Below are positions 36,740-48,849 of a stretch of DNA of 64,000 bases, in pieces. Each line of letters begins with the position of its first letter. Within the stretch, counting starts at the first letter, position 1. The notes under the pieces are model-generated. The model did not search any database. It saw nothing but the letters and a program-made list of their open reading frames with translations, and had not been told where the DNA came from. This stretch comes from Nymphaea colorata (taxonomy: Eukaryota; Streptophyta; Magnoliopsida; Nymphaeales; Nymphaeaceae), in assembly GCF_008831285.2 (NCBI RefSeq), contig NW_022204507.1, positions 4,174,174-4,238,173 on the forward strand, written 5' to 3'. The position numbers were made by a program, and so were the translations under genes.

Positions 36740-37833
36740 GAATTGTACCGTAAAGCATATTTGCTTGGCGTGATTGATTCACTCCAAAATTTGCACTTGA
36801 TTTGTTGATATTATAGTGAATCCAAGTCCTCCATGTGATCCTTGACCTTCCGTAAGCTCAAATTCTATTATCACTCTTAAAGAAAACATTGAGTGCTAGT
36901 GATGCAGGTCCAATAGGGTGCCTGGTGCTGCCAAAAAAGTGTGTAGAGCTATGTTACTGCAATTTTTATTGTCAACTTTTCCAAAACTATGACCATGTTA
37001 GACTTTTTCGTCCTCTTGTTTTGCCATATAGAGTGTCTAACTTGTTCAGAGCTGCTTTATAGAACACATGCACTCCTATGCAAATGGGGAATATGTGATG
37101 AAAGTTAATGCAAAAAATTAAAAACGTGTGCCGCTGTTTTTATGAAGAAGGTCAAGGGTTCAACTTTTGGGTTCCCCAATAATTCCATCGTATGACAAGT
37201 GCCCCTTCACCTTGCCTATTTTAATTTTCAGTTTTTTGTTTTTAATGCATATGTCAATTATAACCATAGTGGAATCACCAAGAGTCATGTCAATTATGGC
37301 TATAGTGGAATCACCAAGAGTCATGTCATTTATTTTTCAGTTTTTTTTGTCATGTATATATATATATGGCCCTTTGGGTCAGCCAAAAGTGTGTGAGAAA
37401 GGCTTTCAAGTGTGCTCAAAGATTTTTTGTCATGTGCTTAATCTTTGCTGCCTTGTGTCATGCCTTGTTTGTGTCATGCCTTGTGACCACTTGTAGAAAC
37501 AAGTGCTGGATTAGTGTATGTGTTGTACTTGTGTTGTATGTTGTGCCATTCACAGGAACACAAGAAGAGGACGTGCAGGCAGGTCAATCCTATAGCAAAC
37601 AATAGGACTACCTACAAGATTTTGATCTGCATATTGCTCACATGTTTCCCAGCAAATATTGACTTGAAATAAGACTCGGTTATTGCTCTCAACAGAGACT
37701 GAACAAGGAGAACTGCTGGTACAATTGCGATAGAAATGAAATACGATGGACCTAAAGTATGAAAAACTTCATTTCTTTTTTTGCTTAACAGCATTTCTGC
37801 TCCCAAAAGTGTTCAAATGTCATATATTACCCA
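36740..37833. other. Sequence without recognisable gene
   Basis: AT-rich. A 36 bp unit (roughly ATAGTGGAATCACCAAGAGT with flanks) is present twice in tandem at 37255-37328, and a short (TA)n lies at 37355-37366. Reading frames here are short and low-complexity. Confidence 0.5.
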
Positions 37834-37839
37834 TTGCAG

Positions 37840-38145
37840 GAAAGTGGTCAACAACCAACTCCTCCTCCACCCTCACCTCCACCTCCACCTCCGCCTCATA
37901 CTGAAGATGCAGATCAGCCATCCAAGAAGACTTTTAAGAAACGTGAACCAAGTAATACAGATGCAGGTGCAAGTGCAGGTGTTCATCAGTCTTCTAGGCA
38001 GCCTCCTAAGAAACAAAGTCACACAGATGGAGGTGCAAGTGAAGGTGGGGCACATGCACATCAGCCTTCTAAGAAACACGAACCAAGGCACGTGTGTAGG
38101 TGCAAGTGCAGGTGGGCCACATGCACATCAACCTTCCAACTAACA
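37840..38145 (+). CDS. Exon-like proline-rich and repeat-coding sequence
   Basis: After a good acceptor (CCATTGCAG, ending 37839) the frame reads ESGQQPTPPPPSPPPPPPPH, then about three degenerate repeats built on QPSKK, HTDGGASEGGAHAHQPSKK and TDAGASAG. The repeats are visible in the DNA as imperfect units of about 55-65 bp, of the type ACAGATG-AGGTGCAAGTG-AGG. After about 38090 the frame changes to Cys-rich residues, so a frameshift or the true exon end lies there. There is no Met start. It could be the last exon of a hydroxyproline-rich or RNA-binding protein, or a minisatellite. Confidence 0.35.
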
Positions 38146-38284
38146 AGCACCTGGTCACAGCGGTGCAGGTACCAGTGCAGGTGTGGGGCAACGGGCTCAG
38201 GCATAGCTAATTTGAAAAGTATGGGGCTAGGGCAAGGGTATCTATATATGTGTGTGTGTTGCAAGGGTGTTTTCCTACAATATT

Positions 38285-38358
38285 GTGTGTGTGTGTGTGT
38301 GTGTAGAAGGGCATCTTGCGTGTGTGCCTACATAAATAAATAAATAAATAATATATAT
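38285..38358. repeat. (GT)n and (AAAT)n microsatellites
   Basis: A (TG) run of about ten units lies at 38284-38304, followed by (AAAT)n at 38331-38350 and a short (AT) run. Confidence 0.9.
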
Positions 38359-38864
38359 ATAAGTAATGACTAACCGTTTGAGACTGGTGTAAGATGTTTG
38401 AAATAAATAAAACGTGTGAAATTGTTTAAAATTTGGGAGCACGTTCTAATAAAATTTTCATTTCATAATATGTTTTACTAATGCAAAATCAATAAACGAA
38501 ACAGATGAATGAGGCTGATAGGCAGCCAATGTCCATTACGAGTATTTGGGGCATCAAATTCTTGTGCTGTAAAAAAAAAAAATCACCAATGAACAAGTTG
38601 AAGCTCGGTGGGGCATGCAGCACCATGAAACAGCGAAGAGAGCAGACCCCATGTCTCAGATAGACAAGATTGTGTGGAAGCTTTGACTTCCTGTCAAATG
38701 ATGGAACAACCAACTACAAACTTATATTCCCACCTTCATTCCTCCAACTCTCTCTCTCTCTTTGAAACTCGTGTAGCTTCCTTTCTCGTCGCCCCTTGCC
38801 TAACTAATTCTAAGCCAGCTGCCCAAAGAGCAGGACAAGACACTATGGAATGGGGTGGAATGCA

Positions 38865-39895
38865 TAGGGCGACTTGGCTCAAAGAGCTCGAGTCGAGCTC
38901 CCTAACACAACCTCGTGCTCGACTCGATTACACAAAGTCGAGCTCGAGCTCGACTCGCTTAACTCGTTCAGTGTTCTCATGAACAACAAAAAATGAACAG
39001 AAGCCAAACTCCTCCATCGTTACACAATGTAAAAACAGCAAAACAAGAAAATGAGAACGACAAATGTACGATCAGTGACAGCAAAATAAAAGTGTCATTA
39101 GAAAACACCACAAGATTCAACAAACAAAAGCCAAACTCCTCGATCCACCCTAATATGAACTCATTTGGAAGCCACGAAAAAGACAAGAGCAATAAACCAA
39201 AAAAAAACAAGGGAGAAGATAAACCATAACCGGGAGTCTGGAACAAAGGTCACGCGGTGCCAAACAGCAAGCGAGATCCTGGCACTTCTTCTGTTCTTCA
39301 GCACAAAATCAGACCAAGAAGCATGAGGGAAAAGCGCTAAAAAAGGGAAAAAAATGAATACCCAACAAAACAAGAAATGATTCAAGAAGAAGAAGAGGAA
39401 GAAGCACCTGCCGCCCACCGCCTTGCCAGGTACTCCACTGCTGGCTGCTGGCTGCCGTGCTTGCAGCTTTCCCTTCGGCGCTTCGCAGCTTCACCCCTTT
39501 GGCCTTCCCCTTCTAAATGAAATGCAGACGACCAAAGGCGAAGGGTGGTACAGTGGACCTTGGTTGTCTCTCGTGACCTTGTCTCGTTTGGCCATCGTGG
39601 TCGACGGAAGAGGGAAGACAAGAAATCGAGAAGAGAGAGGCCAGCCAGAAGAAAAGATGAAGAGATTCAAGACGGGAAGGTTGGCTTTCGCTTTAACCCT
39701 AAACCGGTGAACCAGTTTCATGAACCGGTTTGTACGAATCAGTTTATTTCAAATGACGAGTCAAGTCAAGTTTAAACAAGTCGAGTTCTTGCAACTCGAA
39801 CTTGACTCGTTTAGTGATTCGAGTTTAATGGGTGAGCTCGAACTCAACTCATTTATAAATGAGTCCGAGTTGGCTCGACTCATTGTGCAGCCCTA
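38865..39895. mobile_element. Non-autonomous hAT-like DNA transposon, 1031 bp
   Basis: The ends are TAGGGC (38865-38870) and GCCCTA (39890-39895), and the subterminal regions at both ends are full of GAGCTCGA and GACTCG motifs in opposite orientation. It is flanked by an 8 bp duplication, GGAATGCA (38857-38864) and GGAATGCT (39896-39903), with one mismatch. An 8 bp duplication and TAGGG-type ends fit the hAT superfamily. There is no transposase. The interior (about 39000-39700) is GC-richer and has open frames on both strands (for example minus 39491-39721), which may be captured host sequence. Confidence 0.82.
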
Positions 39896-39903
39896 GGAAT
39901 GCT

Positions 39904-41571
39904 GCGAAACAGAACACAATGTTCTGTTTTTCGCATAGTCAACACAAACATTGGACACTGGACACTCAAAATGGACTTGAGATGAAAATGCTGGGTATAG
40001 ACACCATGGAACGCTCACCAGCGGCACACTCAATTTTTCTTTCTCGAGATGCTCGATCTCAAAACCCTTAGGCATTGTTTGTGGATGGAAAGAAAGGAAA
40101 ATAAATAGATGGAAGGAAAATGAAAGAAAATGAAAGAGAAGAAAATGGTTAGGGAAAGGAGAAGCAAGAAAAGTGAAGAAGGAATGAATTCCTTTTCCTT
40201 CCAATCTTCATTTTCAGAGAGGTCAGAATTATATTAAAAAATTCTTTTCTTTTCTTTTCTTTCCAAACACACTTATTAGCTCTCCTTTTTTTTCCTTGTT
40301 ATTAATTAGTCATCCAAACACTAGAAACACCTTTTCTCCATTCCTTTCTTTCACTCTCGCTCTATGCTGACCACTCAACACTTGAGTCTTTTCCTTTCCT
40401 TTCATTGCTCACTGCCTCTCCACTCTTCTTCTTCTTCGACCATCCTTGTTCACATCTTTTCTAATTGTAGTAACACCACTTGGAGGTTGCGTTCCAACCT
40501 CCCATCAAAGGTTTATGTCTCTTCCAAAAGTATGTTTCTCCATCTCTACAACCTGCTACCCTTTCTTCTCTTCCTTACAGCTTCCCTGTCTGCAAACTGC
40601 TGCCATGCCTTCTTCCAGGTAAGAACCACTGCAAGCATAGAGCTTTCTCATCCACCTCACAACAAGCGGAACTCATTATGCCCTCACCCTAAAAAACCAC
40701 CAACTCATCTGATATTCTTAAGTTCGTCCAAACTTCGCATCAAATGACCTTATCAGCATCGTTCGCTGGCACGACAATGGTGACACCGCCATCAGTGTTT
40801 CAACTGGGCCATGGCGTAGCAGCTGAATTTTGTGCGTGAGTGGCTGAGTCGTCACCTGTTGAGGTGATCCTACACCAACATGGAAGTGAGGCAACCTTCG
40901 AGAAAATCGTCAAATTTTCTCCTTGTTCTCTCTCACTCATTTGTGGTATTCCTCTCTGGATCTGCAGCAGGATTGAGTGAAAACTACACATTTTCATCTC
41001 ATTTTCAGGTACCCACATGGCTAGTCCTCGAATTGTTTGATCAAACGTCTGTGTATATAGTGTGCATTTAATTGAACGATTTCTTGTTGGGTCTTGACTC
41101 TATGCGTTGTTGATTGAAAACGGATAATGAAGGTGACCTCATGAAGCACTTAGCTTAGAAATTGATGGAAACCAATGGCACATGAGCTATTCCTAATATA
41201 CATTGGGCTGTACATGCCTGTATAGTATATAATGAATCAGATTTAGTACATAATTTCATAACTGAATTTGAATCAGAAACTGATTGTTGACTGAATTTTG
41301 ATTAAAAGTCTAAATCAATCACATAGAAATATTGTCTTGCTACTTCAACTAAATTCAGATGAAAAAAGAATGTAATGTAAACCTCCCCAAATATACCGGG
41401 TAGCCCACAAAATACACTTTAATTTTTAGTCTCCCAAACACTGACTCTATTTCTTTCTTTTTTTTCCTGAAGGGAAAAATGCAAGGATTATTAGGTATAG
41501 GGCCACAGAGGCCGGTCGTCTTCTTGCTTGTTTTGATGCTTCCTTTTGCATGTTGTGGCTTTCATCTATAG
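39904..41571. other. Sequence with possible exon fragments, none recognised
   Basis: 40070-40300 is purine-rich then pyrimidine-rich and may be a small inverted-repeat element. An open frame at 40364-40747 includes hydrophobic LPFLLFLTASLSANCC and is followed by a donor-like GGTAAG near 40618. 40880-41009 encodes a possible signal-like segment (NFLLVLSHSFVVFLSG). At 41479-41571 an ATG-led frame encodes a hydrophobic stretch (VVFLLVLMLPFACCGF) and ends at a stop in TCTATAG, which is also an acceptor-like site where a duplicated segment begins. None of these match a family I know. Confidence 0.3.
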
Positions 41572-43059
41572 GTGATATTGGCTGTTGGGTGAGCCACGTG
41601 AATGCTTTCCTCTAACACAAGACTTCAATGGCTCCTGACTGAACACTTTGAGCTTTTCATTTCTATATGTCCCTAGGTTCAGCTGCAACTAAAAAAGAAG
41701 ATGAACTTGGTTTATTTTTTATAGCAATTTCTCACAACACCCTCAAAATGTTTGGGCTTTCTACTTTCTTTCTCTCACTGTGAGTCTGTTGGATTTGATA
41801 ATATGAATGTGACCTCCATACGCGGATGGCAGATTGTGTGTGACAGGCAAGTTAAGATAAGGTCTGCTGTACCAAAGAAGGGAGCAGAGTTTAAGAAGGT
41901 CTCTGGTTCAAAGGCAAACATTGTGCGGTGTTCCTGGTCATCTCTCATCTTCCTAATCTTAGAAGCAGCAGTCTAATCAGAAGCCAAGTTCTGATGGTGG
42001 AAAATAAAGAAAAGTATCTTTTCTTTGTTTAGACATTCATTGTCTTGAGAGTTTTGATCTTATCTCTCTCAGCAAGCTATGTTCTGCAGCTTGTATATTA
42101 AAAATTTTGTAGTTTAGTAGGGCATTTTTTTTCCTCGGAAAAGTTAACCTTTGTATTCTATCTTCAAAATTCACATAATATTGAAGATTAATATTCAAGT
42201 TTCATATCACTATCACAGAAGTTTTTGTGATTTGAGATTTTTTTTACTGGAATGTATGCATTCAGTTGCATTGTAGCCTCAAAAATCTCACTATGATAGT
42301 GTTATATGATAACTATGATGTACAAATAATGATGGGTCTTGTGATGATAGTGTTCTAGTTATCAAACAACGGACCTAACAGACTATATATGATGCAAACA
42401 CAGAACAAAACATGCAGAATGCACAAAACACAAATCAAATATCAACATAATAGATAGGACGGACAAGACAAACAGGAAGGAAAATAAACACTGGACAGAA
42501 TGAACATGGTGTTCTGTTCCTAAAACCATCAAACAATAAACAAAGAATACCAATGACAGGATGGATAGGACAGAGATGTGGTAGACAAGACGTCTTGTCT
42601 GTTCTATCTAGAAGAACACTTGTCGGCGACCTCACAATACACCAAACGTATCACTAGCTTTGCTTCAAACTTGGTGACCGCTGTTTAGGATGAATGGGTC
42701 CGCGTTTCTGGACCTATTTTTGTCTTATGAAAAGAGTAAGGTACTCTATTGTAGAAGTAATTCTTTGGTGCGATTTCATAATTCATTTAAGACTGTATAA
42801 AATCCAATCACTTTTTGTTTTCATCTCTCTTTTTCCATTTTTTTCACATTTTCTTTCTCCTCTCTTGAATTTCTCCATCATTTCTTCAAGGGTTCTACCA
42901 TTCACCGGCACCTTGAGATGTAGGTCCAATTTCCAACCAACTGTAACACTCAGATATTGGAGAGAGGGAAAATGCCAAGGTCTGTTGGTCATGGTGTTCT
43001 CTTTCAGTGATGCCCATTGTGCTGCCTTGCCACAACACATCCAAACATAATATACCAGC

Positions 43060-44440
43060 ATATGCCAAGTAAAGAGAAAGAACAGACACCCACAACATTA
43101 AGAATGTTCACAAGAGTCCAAAAGCCAAATTCCAAGTATGTTCATGAAGATTATGCCATCCTATTGAAGCTCGAGCTAGCAACTTTCAAAGAAACAAAAT
43201 ATGTTGACAAATGGCAAGCTGCAATGAAAGACAAGATGAAAGTAAAGCTGCAAGAGTAAAACCCATTACCTCCAAGTAGGTTGACAAAATAAAAAGAAAG
43301 ACAAATGACTCAATTGATAGATACATGACTCATCTGATCATGAAAGGATTTTCATATCAGTATAGTATTGACTTTTAAAAGACTTTCAGTCTTGTTGCTA
43401 AGAACACATATGTACATGAAGAATGGTTCTGAAGAATGCCTTTTTGCATTAAGAGTTTGACTATGAAATCTATATGGAACAGCTTGAAAGATTTAGATCT
43501 ATAAATAAGTCAAACTATGTCTGCACATTGAGGAAGGCAAGCATCTATAGCATGGTATGGAAACATAACTGAATTTTTAGTGTTTAAGGGATTCCAAGTC
43601 GCTTTAGCATATTTCAGTCTCTTCATCAAGACAAGAGGTACAAAGATTAATATTATGTTAATTTATGTTGATGATTTAATTATTAATGAAGACGATAAGG
43701 AAAATAATCTCATTCGTGAACATCTCACAATGAGATTTGAAATGAAAGAGCTGGGGGAATGTTAAGACATTTCATTGGTTGAAAAATTGATTACATATCT
43801 AAAGGACTATTTTTAAGTCAAAATGAAATATGTTGATGACCTACTTTGTAAGTATGATATGCTTGATTGCAAACCTATCTCAAATCCAATTGAGATAAGT
43901 ACTATGTCAGAATTGATGAAGACAAGCTAGAAGACGTCACTTTGTGCCAGCAATTGGTTGGAAACTTGATATACTTAACATTGTCAAGACCTAACATTTC
44001 ATATGTATCTAGTGTTATGAGTAGATTCATGTGACTCGAAGCTGCATTTAGAAGCAGTGAGATGAATATTAAGGTATGTTAAATAAACTGCTCACTATGG
44101 TATACTATACAAAAGCGGATCAGCTCGTCAAGTCATCGGTCATTGTGATGCTCATGTATTTGACTAATGCCATAGCTGGAAGGCATTAAACAAGATGTAG
44201 ATTATATAGTGGGATTCTACTGAGATACTGAAGGTAATATTAGACTTGGAAAGAATCTCATCTTCTTTGCTCGGACAAAACATATAGAAGTGCAACATTA
44301 CTATATCAGAGAAAAGGTGCTGAGAGTTGAGATATATTTATAAATTGCTTTAGAAGATCAGCTTGCTCATATATTCACCAAGGGGCAGCTAGTGCAGACT
44401 TTCACCAAGCTCAGAAGAGTTGTAGGTGTTATTAAGTAAA
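43060..44440 (+). pseudogene. Ty1/copia reverse transcriptase and RNase H (left copy)
   Basis: The pre-RT stretch reads NSKYVHEDYAILLKLELATF and WQAAMKDKMK, the standard lead-in to copia RT. Degraded RT follows with EEFDYEIYMEQLERF-like residues near 43445-43490 (normally 'LHGELDEEIYMEQPEGF'). The catalytic motif LIYVDDLII is at about 43658-43684, with YVDD at 43664-43675, then RFEMKELGE. RNase H and the pol end are represented by 'TKHIE', 'IREKVL' and EDQLAHIFTKG near 44280-44390. Many stops and deletions make it inactive. The integrase and gag regions are absent. Confidence 0.88.
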
Positions 44441-44462
44441 GAGACAGTAATGAGGAGGAAAT

Positions 44463-45000
44463 TGTAGCAGTTCATCACCGACTCTTTAGAAGAGTGGAGA
44501 GAACTCGTGTTCTCTCTTGCTTTCCACCACCGACATCTTCTCACTACAAGTAGGGGTGCTGGTCATTCTGGTGTGGATTGAGTCTTAGGTGAGTGAAAGT
44601 GAATGTGAAGGTGCTTGTGTGCTCACTTTGAGAACTAGTGAAGTCGTTGAGTTAGTGTGTGCATCAAGTGAAGGTGGGATGCTCGTGGGTAACATGCTTA
44701 GCAATTGAAGCTCATTAAGTCCACTTAAGTATTGTGTTACTTTGCAAGCACTTTATGAATAATAGTGATCTATTATTCAGTGTGTTGCTTGATGAAATTC
44801 AGGATTTCGATAACGGGATTCTACCAATGTATTGTTAGATTTTTTTGGGACACCGAGACCATGCCAGATTTTGTCCTCATACATTATTGTTCAGATTTGG
44901 ATCTAGAGAAATTAAAATTATCTGAGGTCCAAATTTTCTACAAACAAGTGTTGCTCAAATTTCATTGTAAATCTTTTGATATCTGAACTTTTCAAAGTTT
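44463..45000 (+). mobile_element. 3' LTR-like segment of the copia element (left copy)
   Basis: It begins TGTAGCAGTTCATCACC directly after a purine-rich GAGGAGGAAAT, which fits a polypurine tract followed by an LTR. It ends where similarity to the right copy stops (45000). No 5' partner LTR is visible in this copy, so the LTR call rests on position and the polypurine tract. Confidence 0.6.
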
Positions 45001-46030
45001 GTTGTGTCTTCACATGCTCAAGTATATAGTTCAATGTTGATATTGTTCATTCCACCTGGGAGCAACAAACACTGAACAGGTCCTTAATTAGTTTTCCAAT
45101 ATAAAACACTGCCAAGGCAGATTTATTATTCTAGTTGGCATACCAAGATCTCTATCGTGTGGATATGGGCCTCGAAACGTACTGCAATATTAAAAGTTAG
45201 ATCACCTGAACTTGTGGGTAAAATAAACTAAGCGCTAGTGCCGGCGTGTAAGTAGAAAGATTTTGAGATATGATATGGATTGGTTGACATGTGATGAGCA
45301 AACAAGAAATTACATTAAAAAACTAGCGAACCATGGCATAGAAAGAAAATGCCTACACAAATCATAATAAATTTTTGTTTTTCAGGTAAAAGACCCAACT
45401 GAGGCATGGGTTTGAGGAATATTTGTCAACTAAATTACATCATTCTTGGCGGATTGAATCCAATGTCATATTTTATAATAGCTGCTGTGGACATGTCTTC
45501 TTTTAAATATTTCAACATTAATTTTGTCATATTCGTGCCCCCCAATCTGCTCTTGTGTAATTAATTAGGAATTATAATACTAAATTGGTATGTCTTATGA
45601 CATTTTTTTTCTTTCTTTTTCCGGAGGCGTTCGGCTGTCATGAAGATTCATAAGAATTTAGCAATCATAAAATCCATCCGAATTCAACCAGTACTGCAAG
45701 CACATCAGCAGTCTTCTATGCTTGTGGAACCGATGGGGATTTTCGGATTGCAAGGCACACCAATCCATACCCATTCGTTACGTGGCTCTGCAACGCACTT
45801 AATTAAGTTTTCATATTTCGCGGTGGAAATCGATCAAAAAAGAATAGAATCGGTCAGGCAGCTCAGTCGATCGCTTCAATTTGTCCATCAGAAAAAGGTA
45901 TAAAACAATAAGCATATGAAATAAAAGCAAATAACCTTTAAAATAGTATTAAAGGCAGCAAACTTGTCGGTCACAAAAATTGATTTTGGCATATTTGAGC
46001 AGTGTGATTCAAACAACGATATTGGCACCA

Positions 46031-46031
<1 letters not shown>

Positions 46032-46092
<61 letters not shown>
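46032..46092. repeat. (AT)n microsatellite
   Basis: About 30 uninterrupted AT units. Confidence 0.97.
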
Positions 46093-46097
<5 letters not shown>

Positions 46098-46407
46098 AGT
46101 ATGCATATGTTCAGGTGAGCAAAAACTTAACCACCAACCTCAGGATAAGAAGTTCAAAGCCCCCTTACAATTCTCCCAAACTCTAAGGTCTTAAGCTGCG
46201 TCCGTACCAGCGACGGTATGGGTGCACCCTGCAACTCTACTTACTGCATCCCAGTACTTAAGGCATGAGGGCATGATGCTCATGAGAGTCCAACTAGGGA
46301 CTTGTCCCTTTATATGTCTTTAGCCTTACCAGGTATGCTATAACTATTGAGAAAGAGTTGCATATATATTAACTAGGATGATTGAAATGACAATTTTATA
46401 TATCAAT

Positions 46408-46411
46408 AATA

Positions 46412-46481
<70 letters not shown>
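46408..46481. repeat. (AT)n microsatellite, interrupted
   Basis: AT runs broken by GT and ATT; located just upstream of the putative small gene. Confidence 0.95.
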
Positions 46482-46484
<3 letters not shown>

Positions 46485-46751
46485 GTATGGCCATTCTTAT
46501 TTCCCTTGATAGGTGGCTTCCCTGACAGTGTCAAAGCAAAGGCCCCTTGACATGATTAAACGTGCAAAGCAGTTTATGGTTATTGACTTCATGCATTAAA
46601 CGTGCAAAGCAGTTTATGGTTAGCTTTACATGTATATATATACATGCACAAAACATAACACAACCCTTGTGGTTGGATAGACAACAGCTGGCTAGAAGGG
46701 ATTTAGGCTCGCAAATATTGAACAGGGATCATAACTTGTTCGCCGCAAACC

Positions 46752-46994
46752 ATGCATAATAATGAAGCGCAGGCGGTGGAGTTAACAGGTATCATCATCT
46801 GTCTACGCACTCTATTCCGTGTTACTGGTCTCCACCTAGCTGCTACCATATCGGCATCACCTTTGCCATCACCATTTCACCTTGTGAATTCTCCTTCATC
46901 TTCTTCTTCTTCTTGTTCAATATCTATCGCTACCAGTGGGTTCAAATACTTTTGCGGACCTGTTTTGCTGTTGATGTCAATCTCAATACCAAGG
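46752..46994 (+). pseudogene. Decayed copy of the small two-exon gene (left)
   Basis: This is the counterpart of the gene at 56794-57121. Exon 1 starts ATGCATAATAATGAAGC and ends GTTAACAG before GTATC, encoding MHNNEAQAVELT. The exon 2 region (from about 46970) reads VDVNLNTKDDICRQDPS and keeps the 'DIC..DP' core, but the acceptor CAG is changed to CTG and the Cys-rich second half is lost. Upstream, a 26 bp block containing GTGCAAAGCAGTTTATGGTT is tandemly repeated at 46559-46622, and a TATATATA lies near 46633. It is probably a dead paralogue. Confidence 0.45.
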
Positions 46995-47020
46995 ATGATA
47001 TCTGCAGGCAAGATCCTTCA

Positions 47021-48690
47021 ATAGTTTTTTAATGGGCTGTACACTGTGCACGTAACTAGCTTCAATAGTTCTTTAAATGCACCTTATATATTGCTTAGAT
47101 TCATATTTGAATATGTATACTTAGATATATTGTTAAACAACCATATCTTGTTTTTATTAGATCCAAACATATTACAATATTTGTTTACTTGTGGAACCAA
47201 TTACGCTAATACGCTACTAAATAAGGTCCTATTTGAGATTGAATTTGATTTCACTATTTGCCATGAGGTGTAAGATAACACTCTTGAATATAATGATATC
47301 CACACTAATTTAGATCCATATCGATATCTTTGGAGAAATATACTACATGTCAAAATGCAGATCTAGAAATTGAGTAATATGTTTGCACATGCAAATGTAG
47401 TCAGTACCCAATGATCGAAAAAAGGGTCTACGATGTTTTTATGCATGAGTAGAAATTGTCTAAGGAATGCAAATATTTTTGTCCAATTGATTATCAAGTT
47501 TGATCTATTGGATACTTTGGATAAACATTCTAATGAACCGACTCTTGATTAGTTTAGTAATGAACCAACTAAAGTTTATTAGTGAATTCAATAATCAACT
47601 TATGGATCAATTTTGGATTAGTTAGGAAAATAACCAACGAAGTTTGATTCCTCTATTTTTCATATGATAATAAGTTACAAATGTCTAGATTTCCTTGGCT
47701 ATGTTTAAATTGTTATTGTATGCATTTGTTAGTGGATCTACATGTTGACCTTGACAAAATAAATGGTAAATCTAACCAGATGTCAATAAGTGATAAATTC
47801 GCACGTGATAACATGGACATTAGCAGTTGTATACGAAAATTGTCTTCATATGTGAGTTAAATCTTTTATACAAGGGTATATTAATAAAGATAATACAAAA
47901 TGAAAATCCCCATGCAATTTAAAATAGTCTTTGAGAACAATGTTTTAAAGTCATAATAACCATTGGGTATGTTGCCAATCTAATTATATAATTCTGTGAG
48001 TGTTTGGAAAGTGGCCTACTTGAATATTGTGGTTATATGATTACATAATTGGAACTCCACCTGCTAAAAGAGTTATTTTGCGTAAGAATGGCTGTCTTGT
48101 TGAAGGACAACCAATAGTGAATGTACCCTTCAGTTAGACTATTGTTTGATGCATTTGTTATTGTGTGCAAAACTAGAAAGCAAAAGAGAATCCAGGTTGC
48201 AATCTTATGACCAAGTGAGAGATGTTGGGTTGCGGCCATGAACCAGACGCATGATCTCTTCCACTATGAGGTTGGTTACAACCTCTTACATGTTACAACA
48301 ACATCTGAAAAGATTATTATGTATTAGCCATATAACTGCCTAGTTGGGCATACAAGGAATTCAAGGAAGCCAGATATAACGCCCAACATTCACTTTATGC
48401 TAAGGTAGCCTATGTATTGGCTCAGGTGGCTCCTAGAAGCAAACTTGTGAATCATACCGTTTCTTTTCTATTTTATATCTCTCTCTATCTCTGCGCTGAT
48501 GCATCGTTGTGTTGTTTGTTGCTGGTTCAAAGTAGCATGTTGATGCTTTGTGTTGAGATCTTGGGTAGAACCACAATGTTCCAACAAAGAACAATCAGTA
48601 TATCCTTCACTGATATCGCAGACACTCTCCAATCCAATGTATTTCAAAGCGAAAAGCACACACCCAGCTACTCTTGCCATTCACCTGACC
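47021..48690. other. AT-rich sequence without recognisable gene
   Basis: 47300-48000 has high AT content and no open frame of note. A minus-strand frame at 48033-48239 begins MAATQHLSLGHKIATWILFC with signal-like hydrophobicity, but it is only 68 codons and has no splice context that I can support. Confidence 0.45.
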
Positions 48691-48732
48691 AAGAAATGCG
48701 TGGAAAGATACTTGAGATGACATGTGAGACCA

Positions 48733-48849
48733 TGTTTGCATCAACTTTGAACAATTCCATCCTACAATGTTTCCAATTACGTTCTTCAATGTTCCCAAAA
48801 TTGGGAACATTGTGGAACAAAATTGTTCATAGTTGATGCAAACACAGCC
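48733..48849. mobile_element. Fold-back inverted repeat (MITE-like)
   Basis: Left arm GTTTGCATCAACTTTGAACA continuing to TGTTTCCAATT; right arm AATTGGGAACATTGTGGAAC continuing to GTTGATGCAAAC. Each arm is about 45-49 bp with a loop of about 20 bp. A second, outer pair of arms occurs at 48693-48712 (AAATGCGTGGAAAGATACT) and 48867-48886 (AGTATCTTTCCATGCATTT). The right end reads GCAAACACAGCC, like GGCTGTGTTTG-type ends of plant MITEs. No target duplication is clear. Confidence 0.7.

Larger units (their letters stand above)
41572..45000 (+). repeat. Left copy of a 3.4 kb direct duplication containing copia pol
   Basis: It matches 57183-60849 in the same orientation, about 15.6 kb apart, from TAGGTGATA through to CTTTTCAAAGTTT. 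Substitutions and small indels are scattered, with a few differences per 100 bp, so this is a real, older duplication, unlike the contig overlap. Both copies carry non-copia sequence at the left (41572-43050), a degraded copia RT-RNase H and a terminal LTR-like segment. This copy lacks about 160 bp in the RNase H region (joined near 44158) and a short piece in the RT region (near 43415-43440). Confidence 0.85.
45070..47020 (+). repeat. Left copy of a second, more diverged duplication
   Basis: Blocks here match 53310-57065 in order. Shared pieces are TTAATTAGTTTTCCAA with AAAACACTGCCAA, the GTTAGATCACCTGAA block, the GAATCGGTCAGGC block near 45850, AAGCATATGAAATAAAAGC, and the region around the putative small gene. 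The right copy is nearly twice as long because of microsatellites and insertions. Confidence 0.75.

Noticed and set aside
40060-40330. A MITE in the purine/pyrimidine-rich stretch
   Set aside because: GGAAAG-rich sequence faces CTTTCC-rich sequence, but I could not define matching ends or a target duplication.
45888-46194. Tyr-Ile repeat proteins at AT tracts
   Set aside because: These are translations of (AT)n microsatellites. The same holds at 55462-55860.
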